The notes under the pieces were generated by a model. That model had not been told where the DNA came from, ran no database searches, and was given only the letters and a program-made list of their open reading frames with translations. DNA of 64,000 nt from Tilletia caries (lineage: Eukaryota; Basidiomycota; Exobasidiomycetes; Tilletiales; Tilletiaceae): NCBI GenBank assembly GCA_032718865.1, contig JALUTQ010000026.1, positions 744,001-808,000 of the forward strand, in the 5' to 3' direction. Position numbers and translations under genes: made by a program. Position 1 is the first letter of the stretch. Every line of letters begins with the position of its first letter. Shown here one piece after another: positions 1 through 9,466 of this stretch.

Positions 1-96
1 GGCTGATCAGGTCGGGAACAGGCACAGCGTTGGCAGCTGTGGTGACGACGAGGAAGGGGAGGAGGGGCAAGAAAAGAAGGAAGCGAGGGTGAAGCA
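1..96 (-). CDS. Small secreted protein, 5' exon (partial, runs off left edge)
   Basis: Reading leftward from the ATG at 96-94, about 32 codons are open to the window edge. The N-terminus is a classic signal peptide: MLHPR, then a long Leu/Phe/Val hydrophobic core (about residues 6-19), then a small-residue cleavage region TTAANA before VPVPDL. Nothing of the mature protein is visible, so no function can be given. The start resembles that of the gene at 2219-2783 (MIYPRAFFLL...), suggesting related secreted proteins on the same strand. It could instead be a larger secreted enzyme. Confidence 0.5.
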
Positions 97-1379
97 TTGT
101 CTTGAGATTGCGCGGTTGCGTGTGAGACAGCAGAATATGCGCAGCAAGTCGAGCTGTAGAAGGAGGAAAGGGTAAAGTTTGAAGTTTGATGGAGATGTGC
201 AATTATGCTGATGAGGAGTGAGTGGGGGTTGAATCGGCATCATGGGCAGCAAATACGCATATATATATCCTGCATCAAGGGGAGGCTTCAAGTTCTCTCT
301 CAACGAAGCTGGACGTGCACTGTTCCCATGGAAATGGAGGAGCAGTGGCGCCGATGGGACCCATGCTCGATCGTTCCTGGTCAACCCTCCAGCTCACTGG
401 GAGCGCTGAAACACGAGTGCATGTGCACAGCAACGTATCGCGTCAAATTCAGCCTGAATGTTTTTAACTGACCACATTATCTGGGAGAAAGGAATATCCC
501 AAGTTGTTGAGAAGCGTACGAATTTGGGCGCTGGGGTGTCCCAGAACTCATCGCAGAGCACAAACAAGCTCTGGCGATACCGTTTTTAAGCTGAGATCCA
601 GGATACATAGCCTGCACCTTGAAGACCCTCTTTCTCAGAAGGCCCGTCGTTCATATGTACCTGTTCCGTCTCCGAGGCTCACCGCTCACTTATGAAGCGC
701 TCGCAAAATGAAGCAAATACACCCCGAATACATAGCGAGGAGATGAGCGATTTTGTTCGAAATGCGGCTGCCATGTTCCTTTCGCAATCGTGTTGCATCA
801 GTAGCGCAGTAGCGATTGGCTTCTTTCGAGAGATTCCGTCAGCCTCGGCGCTTGAATGGTTGAACGCAACAAACAACATGCCTGCGAGACATACTCAAGT
901 CAGCTATTCGCATACTCAAGTCAGCTATTCGAATAACAGGATCGTTCCGCAGGTCACTACGGTGCGAGAGGTCTTCAGCTTCCAGCAGTATGCAGACGAA
1001 TTCCTGTTTCCTCTTCTCTCCCATCAGACAGACTGACATGCCTTAACCAGCATCACCCGTACTTCCTCCTCATTCTTTTCTTCCATTTCTCTTCCTCTCT
1101 CCGCCTCGCTGCTGGCTGAAACTTCTCCCACCCGCTCTCGCTCAGAACAGGCACGGTGTTCACGGAACAATCATAGTACCGCGGCGGACAAAAGATACGC
1201 CACCATTCTCATGTCCTCTCAAAGGTCATCTGAACATCGGTAGTCTTGGAGAAGTATACCGGGGAGTCAGCCTATCTAAGGGAATAGTTCTGGGAAACCC
1301 ACAGTGAAGCATCATACACACTCATCCTACCTATCTCCTCCACGGTCTCACCAGCCACACGTCCCGAACTCGCCCAAAC
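97..1379. other. Intergenic region, no supported gene
   Basis: No open frame here has a convincing domain, signal peptide or splice structure. A 21-bp sequence is repeated in tandem at 890-910 and 911-931 (CATACTCAAGTCAGCTATTCG, the first copy starting at the C of GACATACTC). The pyrimidine-rich stretch around 1060-1140 could be promoter sequence for the gene at 1380. Confidence 0.5.
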
Positions 1380-1726
1380 ATGAACCTCAACGCCATCATT
1401 CTCTACCTCTCCCTGTGCATGAGCGCCACGCTCGCAACTTTTGTTGCGGCCATCCCGCAGCCTCGCGGAGTAAGTGTCAGCTCGACTTCATCGAGGTTCC
1501 GTTCTTTTGGCTGCGCGGACTGACGAGTTATCCCTTCTCCCGTGTCCCGTCTTCGTTTCTTTCTGTGTTCTTGCTTCTACTCTCTACTCTCTAGGGCCTC
1601 CCGTATGAGGAAGGAGACTGGAGAACCAGACCTGGATGCCCGCCTGTATTCGGAATCTCCCCTCGCGACCCTCGCAGGTCGCGTTTCTCGGACGAAGGCG
1701 CGATTCGAAATCCCATCGGACCTTGA
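1380..1726 (+). CDS. Small secreted protein, two exons (73 aa)
   Basis: Exon 1 (1380-1469) encodes 30 residues beginning MNLNAIILYLSLC, a hydrophobic signal peptide ending near TFVAA-IPQPRG. It meets a GTAAGT donor at 1470. A pyrimidine-rich tract ends in CTCTCTAG at 1594, and exon 2 (1595-1726) continues in phase for 43 residues to TGA at 1724-1726. The mature part is short, Pro/Arg-rich and has a single Cys (GDWRTRPGCPPVFG). I do not recognise a family. The matching splice phases, clean signal peptide and small size support a secreted peptide or effector-like protein. Transcript evidence could extend the 3' end. Confidence 0.5.
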
Positions 1727-2218
1727 CAATCACGTCGACGAGGATGTGTGCGGAGGTTGCGTTACGCCCGAAGCACGACCCGTGGCCTCCTTTTTCCACT
1801 TCCTCCCGACCTAGGACAAAGGATATCAGGAGTACCAGAGCAATCGCACCTTCCTTTCGAATCTCCTGCTGCCTGCGGATCCTGTTGTCCCAGCTGACGT
1901 CTACCGTCTACAACCTTTCCAGCTGCCTTCTCTTCTCATATCATTCCGAATAAAAACGTTCTGTTGACGCATCGATGCTGGCGACGAATTGTGAAAACGA
2001 AACACGATGCGAGAAGTCGGGAGAGGGTGTTGTGGGTGTGGACGGCGAGAAAGAGAAAAGCGTCGAGACTGAAGGAAGGGCAACGATGAACGTGTGCGCA
2101 CGCCTGAGAGTGAGGGAAGGGTCGACATGCGGTGCGAGTGAGGGAGAGGAGAGGAGGTAAGATGGTGGTGTGGCTCCACGCCACCTCTGCTCAGAGGGGA
2201 GAGACGGGGCATTTATTC
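1727..2218. other. Intergenic region
   Basis: No supported gene. It separates the convergent genes ending at 1726 (+) and 2219 (-) and presumably holds both 3' UTRs. An AATAAA lies near 1949 on the + strand, which could serve as a polyadenylation signal for the upstream gene. Confidence 0.4.
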
Positions 2219-2783
2219 TTACGCAACCGGCGCATTTGGATTAAACGGTTCAAGCTGTCGGAGTCGCTGAATGAGAGCTTGAGCACGTACTCTGTTATGA
2301 AGGATCGATGCGAACAGTTGTTGCTGTCGGCTCTGATCCTGAAGCGGCAGAAGACCGTGTCGCTCATATGCTCTGACTAAAGCGTTATTCTCGACCAACC
2401 AGCGATCCGTTTCGGTATTGATTTGCGCTGATCGGTGCACACAGCAGGAAACCCGACTTAACGTCAGATCCAGTAAGAGATCGGTCCGTCGGTATAACAG
2501 CACTCACCTAATTGCTCCTGCAGCTCTGCCCTTAACATCTCAGCTGCGCTCACTGGCTGGATCTTTACACGGGCCTCAAGCTGGAAAACTCACAGGGGTG
2601 CAGATGTCAGAACTCAAATTTGCGGTTGGAGACAGGGGGAATGAGCGGCGCACTTACAGCACGCGGGAGAGGCAGGCCCGGACAGGAAGGGCAGTCCGTC
2701 TCCGGAACATGTGCGGAGTGGACGGCAGTGGCGATCAGGAGCAGAAGGTGAGGAAGGAGAAAGAAGGCGCGAGGGTAGATCAT
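2219..2783 (-). CDS. Small secreted protein, three exons (135 aa)
   Basis: Exons are 2783-2658, 2580-2508 and 2427-2219, joined in phase by introns of 77 and 80 bp with GTAAGT/CAG and GTGAGT/CAG borders. The ATG at 2783 was chosen because it opens directly into a signal peptide: MIYPRAFFLLPHLLLLIATA followed by VHSAH. The next residues contain CPSC (positions 31-34). The rest is helical and charged (LEARVKIQP; RWLVENNALVRAY; RVRAQALIQRLRQL) and ends NPNAPVA. No known domain is recognised. The signal peptide starts like that of the partial gene at 1-96, so the two may be paralogues. Secretion is inferred from sequence only. Confidence 0.6.
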
Positions 2784-3233
2784 TCTGGCTTGGGTGGGAA
2801 CGTTGGTTGAGGTGTGGTAAAGAAGGCGCGATCTGTAAAAGGTGTTGAGGTATGTATCTGTTGAGGACGAGAGAGAAAGGTTTGGATCAGAGCGGGCAGC
2901 TGTGAGCTGAGCTGTATTAATACCTTTAGCTGTCCCAAGTTTTCGCTTGCGTTTCTGAACTCGATGCTGCTTCCTTCGATCAGCCTCTCCAACTCGAAAC
3001 AAGGCAACTTATAAGTAGGGCGATGAGGAAGGTAGGACGGCCTATATGAAAAAAACGTTCTTTAGAACACGGACTGCCTGGACTGCGCCCCGTCGAGGAC
3101 CATAAGCCGGCAGCTTTAGCCCCGAGACTGAGGAGTATGGCCGGTACTACATCCTTGGCATGGTACTAATTGAGTATTGCGCGTTGTTGGGCGTTGACCG
3201 TTGACCGGCTTCATGAAGTATCGGCTGCGTGTA
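2784..3233. other. Intergenic region
   Basis: Presumed promoter and 5' UTR of the gene on the minus strand ending at 2783, up to the TA target site of the transposon beginning at 3234. No gene is supported. Confidence 0.4.
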
Positions 3234-3344
3234 CTTGGGCCCAATGGTGGTGGAACGTTGTTCCCCAGTTTTGCTGCACGAAAAAGCCCTCTCTGTCGAG
3301 AGGGCCTGCAAGCTCAATGAAAATTGCTAGCTCAATGAAAAATC
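3234..3344 (+). repeat. Left terminal inverted repeat of the pogo-like transposon
   Basis: 111 bp, the reverse complement of 5170-5280. It contains a short internal hairpin GCCCTCTCTGTCGAGAGGGC (3283-3302) and a doubled CTCAATGAAAA motif near its inner end. Both are candidate transposase-binding or structural features. Confidence 0.85.
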
Positions 3345-3416
3345 GCGTCGCGTCGCTACCTTCTCCATGATGCTCTCATCTTTCCTCTGCAATACACTCA
3401 GATTATTTTTGATCCG

Positions 3417-5170
3417 ATGCCGCTCAGCTACGCGGAACTGGAAGAGAAGGTGCTGACCGCGCTCGAGGAGGCGCAGGCGGAGCCGCGCGGCAAGCCAAAC
3501 ATCACAGCAATCGCCAAAAAGCATGGAGTCGATGCACAGCGTCTGCGTCGCCGTTTCCACGGCAAAGAGAGCAAATCCACGCGCCCGCCCACAAACCGCA
3601 AGCTGACCGACGCGCAAGAAGAGGCCATCTTGACCTGGATTGCCGTCCTGGACAAGCTCGAGCTATCCGCTCGACCTGCGCTGATCCGCGCGTCAGCCAA
3701 TCAGCTGCTCTTCGAGGCGCACACATCTTCAAGCACGCGAGCGCCAACCGTTGGCGACAAATGGGTGACCAATTTTCTTGGGAGGCATCCCGAACTCGCC
3801 CTCGTTAAGCAAAAATCCCAGGAGCTGCTGCGGATGAGCCACGATCGCGCTACGTGCGCGCAGTTCTTTCAGAAGCTCAAGGACGTCGTCGCCAAGCACG
3901 GAATTGTCGCAGAAGACATCTGGAACATGGATGAAATCGGATTTCGGATTGGCATTGGGGGGTCACAGTGGATTGTCACGCTCTGCCACTCGCATGAGGC
4001 ACGCGTCGCCAGCAGCACCAGTCGCGAGTCGGTGACTTGCATCGAGGCCGTGAGCGTTGGCGGTAATCACATATCTCCGATGGTCATTGTCGCCGGCAGC
4101 CAGCACTCAGAGGCCTGGGCCAAAAACGACTTGCCCAGCGACACTCTCATTGGCGTCTCAGACTCGGGCTATTCGGACGATATCCTGGCGCTCCAGTGGA
4201 TCAAGCATTTTGCAGCAGCAAGTGAGAAGCTTGTTCGCGGCAAGATGCGGTTGTTAATCTTCGACGGACACGGCTCCCATTGCACGCGCGAATTTTTGCA
4301 GGTGTGCACGACCAACAACATTATCCCGTTCACGCTCCCGCCACATTCCTCTCATTTTTCTCCAACCTCTAGATGTTTCTGTCTTTTCGGCGTACAAGCA
4401 CTGGCACAAGGAAGCGGTCGATGCCGCTACGAGGACAGGCTGCAGCGATTTCAACAAGACGAAATTTTTAGCAGCACTCAACTCCATTCGCCGCAAGACG
4501 CTCAAGCCCAACACCATCAAGGCCGGCTTTCGCAAGACCGGAATCCATCCATTCTGCCCCGCGGTTGTGCTCGACACTTTCACCGAGGAGGAAGAGCCTC
4601 TTGTTGTCCCGTCTTCGCCGCCCACCACATCTCTCGAGGCTCCGACCACTCCCCGCACGATCCGATCGCTCAAGCGCACGGCGTCGACACTGGAGGAGCT
4701 CACGGAGCAGCTCTCACCTTCGGTGCATCGTCAAGTACAAGTCTTTGTCCGTGGTTCATTGGTGCAAGCCCAGGCCGGAAACTTGGCGGTCACTGCCCTC
4801 GCTCAGAACACGGCTGCTCAGCAAGAACGCGACAAGCGCAAGGAGCGTCAGCGAAAAAGTCACACAATCTGGAGGTGTACTCAGTATCGGTCTAGCACGG
4901 GCCATCTGCGAGGACAAGCTTGTTGAGGAGGAACGTCGTGCAGCTCGACGAGAATGGATGCTGGAGAAGAAGGACATTCGAAAGCGCCTGACGGATGGAT
5001 GGAACAAAGTCCACGCGCAGCTGCGACGAGTAGTCAAAAAAAAGCAACGAGTAGCAAATGAGGCGGTGCCAGATGAGGAATCAGACGTCGACCACGATCA
5101 GGAGGCTTTTTGGACGACGATCTGCTCTTTGAGGATGTCTTTGGCCCAAGAGAGTAGACCCATGCAATAG
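3417..5170 (+). pseudogene. Fot1/pogo-type transposase, frameshifted
   Basis: The first frame (3417-about 4357) shows the expected order. An N-terminal psq-like helix-turn-helix comes first (MPLSYAELEEKV...ITAIAKKHGV). A CENP-B-type second HTH follows (LTDAQEEAILTWI...WVTNFLGRHPEL). Then come DDE catalytic blocks: WNMDEIGF around residue 170, LIFDGHGSH around 280 and LPPHSSHF just before the break. At about 4357-4362 a T-run carries one extra base, and the frame slips just where LQPLDVSVF would follow. The sequence carries on in another frame (LQPLD...KTGIHPF...) and shifts again near 4855 at an A-run. The 3' part encodes a basic, Arg/Lys-rich coiled region. Full-length family members are about 500-600 residues. 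The homopolymer shifts could be real or assembly errors. Confidence 0.85.
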
Positions 5171-5280
5171 ATTTTTCATTGAGCTAGCAATTTTCATTGA
5201 GCTTGCAGGCCCTCTCGACAGAGAGGGCTTTTTCGTGCAGCAAAACTGGGGAACAACGTTCCACCACCATTGGGCCCAAG
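5170..5280 (-). repeat. Right terminal inverted repeat of the pogo-like transposon
   Basis: Reverse complement of 3234-3344 over 111 bp. It overlaps the last codons of the longest 3' transposase frame, which ends at 5170. Confidence 0.85.
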
Positions 5281-5789
5281 TAGCAGGAAAGAGAAGAAAA
5301 TGGAGAGAATCTGATAGAGCCACATGTGTTACTAGTTTGAATTGAAGATGAAGGCAGGGCGTCGGGGCTTCGGGGCGTCGTCAGCATTTCGGGTACTACT
5401 CTCCTCATCTTCATCTCTCACTCGCTTCACTTTTGCCTCTTGTCACTCTCTCAAATCTCAAGCCTCAAGCCTCAAGTCTCACTTCCAACCCACATGTACA
5501 TGTACGCGCCAACATCGCCTGTTCTACCCTGTCCATCCTCATCGCCTGCTCTACCGACAATTATTCTCGAGCCCGGTAAGGAGATCATGGAGTCTAAGGT
5601 ATTGAATGATACTCAAGCCCTTTCGGGTGTGTTTTGGGCGGTCCGGATGCTCTTAGGGACGTCACCTGCCCTTCAAAGATACAGACACAGGGACGCGTCC
5701 CGCATTGTCCGTCCGTGGACTCGAACTCGAACTCGAACTCGAACTCGACCTCCATCTCATCCGCCCTGCGTACTCCTCTCCCTACCCCC

Positions 5790-6100
5790 GCACCCCTGCG
5801 AATCGCTGACGATCTGCATACTTGGACGGTTCGTCACATCCACTGATTGCTGTCATCTTTGACGACACCGCGCGAGCTTTTCTCTCCTCTTCCCTTCTTA
5901 ACCCTTCGATCACACAGGTGTCCGAGGCAAGAAGGCTCACGTTCACCAAATGTCATCAATGCTGATGGCAGCGGCTCTACTCCCGAATTGGCAACAGCAG
6001 ATCCAGGCCCGCCCCTCCAGCACGTCGGCAGCCTCGTGGCCTGGTTTCCTGTCACGCCTCCTGCCATATCGTCCCATTCATCATCATCATCATCATCAGC
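5790..6100 (+). pseudogene. Degenerate fragment copied from the AMP-binding-like gene at 21.3-23.6 kb
   Basis: Short peptide blocks in shifting frames match the middle of the protein encoded at 21328-23597. Examples are VIFDDTARAFLSS against VIIDDTAPDFFSS, VSEARRLTFT against VSEARMLRFT, and TADPGPPLQ...LVAWFPVTPPA against TADPDPPLQ...LVAWFPATPPA. The blocks are in the same order, separated by small indels and frame changes, and there is no start or continuous frame. It is therefore a decayed partial duplicate. The resemblance ends near 6060-6100, after which a CAT-repeat stretch (His/Ser codons) follows. Confidence 0.65.
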
Positions 6101-6416
6101 CATCGAATTCATCCATCTCACTTCCTCCTCCTCAATGATGTACACGACGGCAGTCGGGCCAGCTGTGTTTCTTTCCACGGCATAGCACAGCCCTAAACCC
6201 GATCCATATCGAAGATGTCGTGATTACCTCCCATCGACAACGACCACGACACCGGCTGATACCTGTGCGAGCTTGATGAACAGAGTCTCTGCCCTGCCCC
6301 TCACTTATTTTTCACGCTGTCTGACACCAACTCTCCTCTCCAAAACTCATCCACAGCCATCCCCACTACATCCTCCAAGAAGCCGGCTGACCCTTCACCT
6401 TCGCCTCACCCCACAG

Positions 6417-6767
6417 CGGCGAAGTAACACTTCATCAATACAAGGTCTACGCCTTCAAGCACAACGTGGACTACCAGAGACTACTCAAGGACGAGGAGGC
6501 GCGGAAGTCGGTGAAGCACACGGTCAAGCTGAGCGAGGTATGTCCTGCACTCCTGCTCGACTTCTGGAGATCAATCCTGAGATGCTGTGCTTATAGTTTT
6601 GAATGCAATATGCCCATATCACTTGTCACTGACTCTCGTCGTCGTGCAATGACTAAATCCAGGGTACGCTTTCAGTACGCAAGTTCGATGCCCGTTTGAG
6701 AGTCCCAGGCGATACCCAGACTCTGACTCCCATAGCCATCTTTCACTCCACTCAATGTCGGGCCTGA
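6417..6767 (+). CDS. Unrecognised gene, two 3' exons
   Basis: Exon 6417-6537 follows a CCCCACAG acceptor and reads GEVTLHQYKVYAFKHNVDY, continuing through an acidic/basic helical segment, to a GTATGT donor at 6538. An intron with a good branch site (ATGACTAAATCCAG) ends at 6662. Exon 6663-6767 continues in phase (GTLSVRKFDARLRVPGDTQ) to TGA. The protein-like composition and matching phases suggest true coding sequence, but I do not recognise the family and cannot place the 5' exons, which would lie among the debris between 5.5 and 6.4 kb. It may be a remnant rather than a working gene. Confidence 0.35.
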
Positions 6768-6927
6768 CCTCGTCCCTACTATCTCCTCGACGTCTCCGAC
6801 CCGTCACGACAGCTCCCTTGAGAGCCACCCAGAAACAATCGACCTTCCTCACTTCACCCAACTCCAAAAAGCTTTCGCCTGCTGGCTGCTGGTTTGTTTG
6901 TTTCCTGCCATTGTCGCTCGGCGTTAG
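6755..6927 (+). CDS. Possible first exon of a mitochondrial protein, cut by a retroelement (partial)
   Basis: The ATG at 6755 opens 57 codons up to a GTAAGC donor at 6928. The N-terminus is Arg/Ser/Thr-rich with no acidic residue in the first 40 positions (MSGLTSSLLSPRRLRPVTTA), as in mitochondrial presequences. A hydrophobic stretch follows (CWFVCFLPLSLGV). Only 15 bases after the donor, the YR retrotransposon begins (6943), so the intron is interrupted. I find no obvious second exon after the element at 13309. It overlaps the last codons of the neighbouring exon in another frame, so at most one of the two is right in that overlap. Confidence 0.3.
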
Positions 6928-6942
6928 GTAAGCGGTCTCACA

Positions 6943-7583
6943 TGTATCGGTTTCGGAAGAATGAGGATCCGTCGGCCGCGCCCAAGTCGGATGATGGGTG
7001 GGTCGACGGCAGTGCAACGTCGGAGGGAGCTCCCGAAGACACCCGGGCCGAGCCCCGATTTAATCTGCAGGAAATTGACAGTCTTGCTTGGAGAGAGCGG
7101 GACGCGGAGCCTTGCTGATGTGGAGGGAGCGAAAAGAGAGAATTCTGAAGTCAGTAGGGCGAAGAGAGTCGACTGAGACGAGAAGAAGACCATCACTTCA
7201 CTCGACTGCGCTCGCTCCGCGATAGGAGAAAGAACCCACCCACCTCCCCCTCCCCATTGCGTCTGCGTCGCCCCAGCCGCACCGGGTCGGGCCGCATCGA
7301 CGTGCGAGTACATACAAGTGCTCTGAACCCAACCCTGCATCAGAGATACAGGCATTGAGAGATTGAGATTGACACAGGACCACGTGGAACACAACGTTAG
7401 CAGAACGCAACAAGGAGAGCAAGGCGGTTCTGCACTCTCCTCCTCCCTTCGGGCACAGAGAAGAAGCAGAAACACATCATCTCGTCGCTCGGTCACGCTG
7501 CCTCTCGAACCCACCTTCATCCTCGACGCACACGGACGCTGCTCGTTGCGTTGGCCTCAGTCTCGTGCATTGTTTTTTCTCCC
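6943..7583 (+). repeat. A1 split direct repeat, interrupted
   Basis: Matches A2 (12700-12989) in two blocks, 6943-7074 and 7426-7583, totalling 290 bp. It starts TGTATCGGTTTCGGAAGAAT and ends TTTTTTCTCCC. Confidence 0.85.
7075..7425. mobile_element. 351-bp insertion inside repeat A1
   Basis: Absent from the matching place in A2, where GCAGGAAA joins GGTTCTGC directly. Its last part (7322-7425) closely matches the long inverted repeats of the element at 25245-36245 (35963-36067 and the complement of about 33,640-33,740). It is therefore a fragment of that element family rather than part of the retrotransposon. I see no clear flanking duplication. Confidence 0.7.
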
Positions 7584-7585
7584 TC

Positions 7586-8683
7586 ATGTCCCTCGAACAA
7601 GAAGACGCACCAGTTCAAGTGTTTGGCGAGCCAACATGGACGCCCCTAGGCTGGTCATTGTCACCAACACGCATGCTCGAGGCCGCAGAACTCTCCATCC
7701 GACTGTACACCGAGGGCCAGCCGGACGTCACGGCAAGAATTCACGCCATCTATCAGACCCATCTGAACGACGAGGAGAACCCGCAAGCCGCTCATTACAG
7801 GACGCTGGAGGTCAGCACCGACCGCCTTCCCGAGGACATCAGCGACGAGCTTCTCCTGGTCCACAATCTGTTGGCCAATTGGAACAAGACCCACGAGCGA
7901 CTCGGACGCGTTCCGTGGCGAGAAGACGACGAAGACGCCGAGCGGGAGCCACCTTCACCACCAGCGGTTGCAGCAGCTCCACCGCCCTCGCGAGGTGCGG
8001 AGAAGCGGCGCAGTGTTCCTTCACCGCCCCCACGCGAAGTTCCCACCGGAAAACGCGGCAGAGTCGCCAGCACGGTGACGCCAGACCAAGACGGCGCTCG
8101 GCCCGACGGCAAGCGCAGAACTGTGACCATTCACAGAGGGGTCAGCAGCTCGGAGGGAGCAGGCTCGCTCCGCCCACCGAAGAAGACCATCAAGAAGGTC
8201 GTCGATATCGAGTTCGTCCACCTCTGGCTCCTCAGCAGGGAGGCCTGTCGACGCGCAGCGGAAAAGGAAACCGGCTTCAAGAAGCCGATGTTCCAAAACC
8301 CCGACGGCAGCTTCGTCGAGGTGGACGAATCTTGTCCCGACGGGTACATACCCGAGGGCGACCTCGACTGGAAGCTCTGGAACGATTGTGCTACGATGCG
8401 TGAGTAGTACGATCACTCCTTTCCCTTCCCATCTCCTCCCATCGCAGCAGTTGTCCACGTACGCCTATGCAACTTCACTTCCTTTGAAGTGAGGTCGGCC
8501 CATGCGCCGTGGGTCTGGTCCACGTACCTGGAGACTCAGCCCACGAGCTGTGATCGGGCCAGTCCACGTACTGCGGGAGAAATCTCAGGGAGGACGAGAT
8601 GCGCTCACGAGCGTGGTGCCCACGCGCACCGATTTGCGCACAATGAGCCTCGGCACATGTTCTCTGGAGCAACGCCGCCATGA
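7586..8683 (+). CDS. Copy 1 gag-like protein, N-terminal part (possible 48-bp intron)
   Basis: The ATG at 7586 lies just after repeat A1 and opens a frame to 8407. It starts MSLEQEDAPVQVFGEP, has a Pro/Arg/Ser-rich basic middle, and then a conserved block KKVVDIEFVHLWLLS and a GDLDWKLWND tail. The same 'V...F/YV.LW' and 'DLDW' blocks occur in the gag proteins of copies 2 and 4. A GTGAGT donor at 8400 and a GCAG acceptor ending at 8447 would remove 48 bp and extend the frame to TGA at 8683. The role is presumably RNA binding or particle formation (inference from position). It is separated by about 90 bp from the next frame. Confidence 0.55.
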
Positions 8684-8774
8684 AAACAGAACCTCATCCA
8701 GCGTTGAATCAGTCAGACATGGCGCTAATTACTCTTGAATTTTCACATTGCCTGATAACGTAGAAGAGAAGATT

Positions 8775-9466
8775 ATGGGCGAGCACGGCGTGGACGAAGA
8801 CATTCAAAACATGTTCAAAGCAGCGCACCATGCCATCTTTCATCACGATCTCGCCGAGTCCCAAAGAGCCGCTCTTCAGAAATACTACGCCTGGAATCGA
8901 GGTACCTGGTGCAGGGGTTCGGAGGAGCCGATATTCGATCTCGCAACGGTCAATCTGGCGGATCTCGACGTCTACGTGAGGAAGGAGGAAGAGCGGGCTC
9001 GGACGGAGCAAGACACGAAGTTGGCAGCATTGCAGGCCAAACTGGATCATCTCTTGGCAGCGTCAGCAGCTCGGCCGTTAGAAAGTCATGCCCTCCCGTC
9101 TCGCAGCTCGATCCCTCCTCCATCATCGTCAAAGAGCCGCAGCAAGACGAAGAGGGCGGGCGACCGCAGCTCCTTTCGGACCGAAATCGCCGGAGTCGCA
9201 AATGCGGCAAAGCCCTCCGCCTGCGCGCGATGCGGAGGAAGAGCAAGGCACGACGTTGCGCACTGCGACAAGACGCACTTCGCCAAACCCAGCTGCTCCG
9301 CCTACGAGACCACGACGGTCCCCTCCTCTTCAAAGACAGTGGCACTCCCGTCTGCCTCAACTTCAATGGCGGACGGGCCTGCAACAACAAGGGCTGCCCC
9401 GGTCATCGCTGCTCTCTTTGCGGCGTCTCGGCGCATGGAGCTCAGGCTTGCGGGCGATCCGACTGA
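8775..9466 (+). CDS. Copy 1 gag, C-terminal part with two Cys-rich fingers (frameshifted)
   Basis: From the ATG at 8775 the protein has a helical region (MGEHGVDEDIQNMFKAAHHA), a coiled segment and a Ser/Lys-rich stretch. A first Cys cluster follows (CARCGGRARHDVAHC, about 9220-9265). The second finger is in the +2-related frame at about 9347-9460: CLNFNGGRAC, then CPGHRCSLCG, then HGAQAC. The two fingers must belong to one protein, as in copy 2, so there is a one-base slip between about 9270 and 9340. The gag stop is at 9464-9466, and pol starts upstream in an overlapping frame. Nucleic-acid binding is the expected role. Confidence 0.6.

Larger units (their letters stand above)
3234..5280 (+). 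mobile_element. Fot1/pogo-like Tc1-mariner transposon, full length with defective transposase
   Basis: The 2047-bp element has inverted repeats of 111 bp (3234-3344 and 5170-5280) starting CTTGGGCCCAATGGTGG and is flanked by a TA dinucleotide on each side (3232-3233 and 5281-5282), the target duplication of the Tc1/mariner superfamily. Between them lies one transposase gene in the + direction, now frameshifted. The ends look nearly identical to each other, so insertion is probably recent on the timescale of repeat decay, and the element could still be moved by a transposase made elsewhere. This is the only copy in the window. Confidence 0.9.

Noticed and set aside
5440..5862. 140-codon frame before the pseudogene fragment
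   Set aside because: It runs through a GAACTC repeat and the decayed duplicate in the wrong frame, with no supported start or domain.
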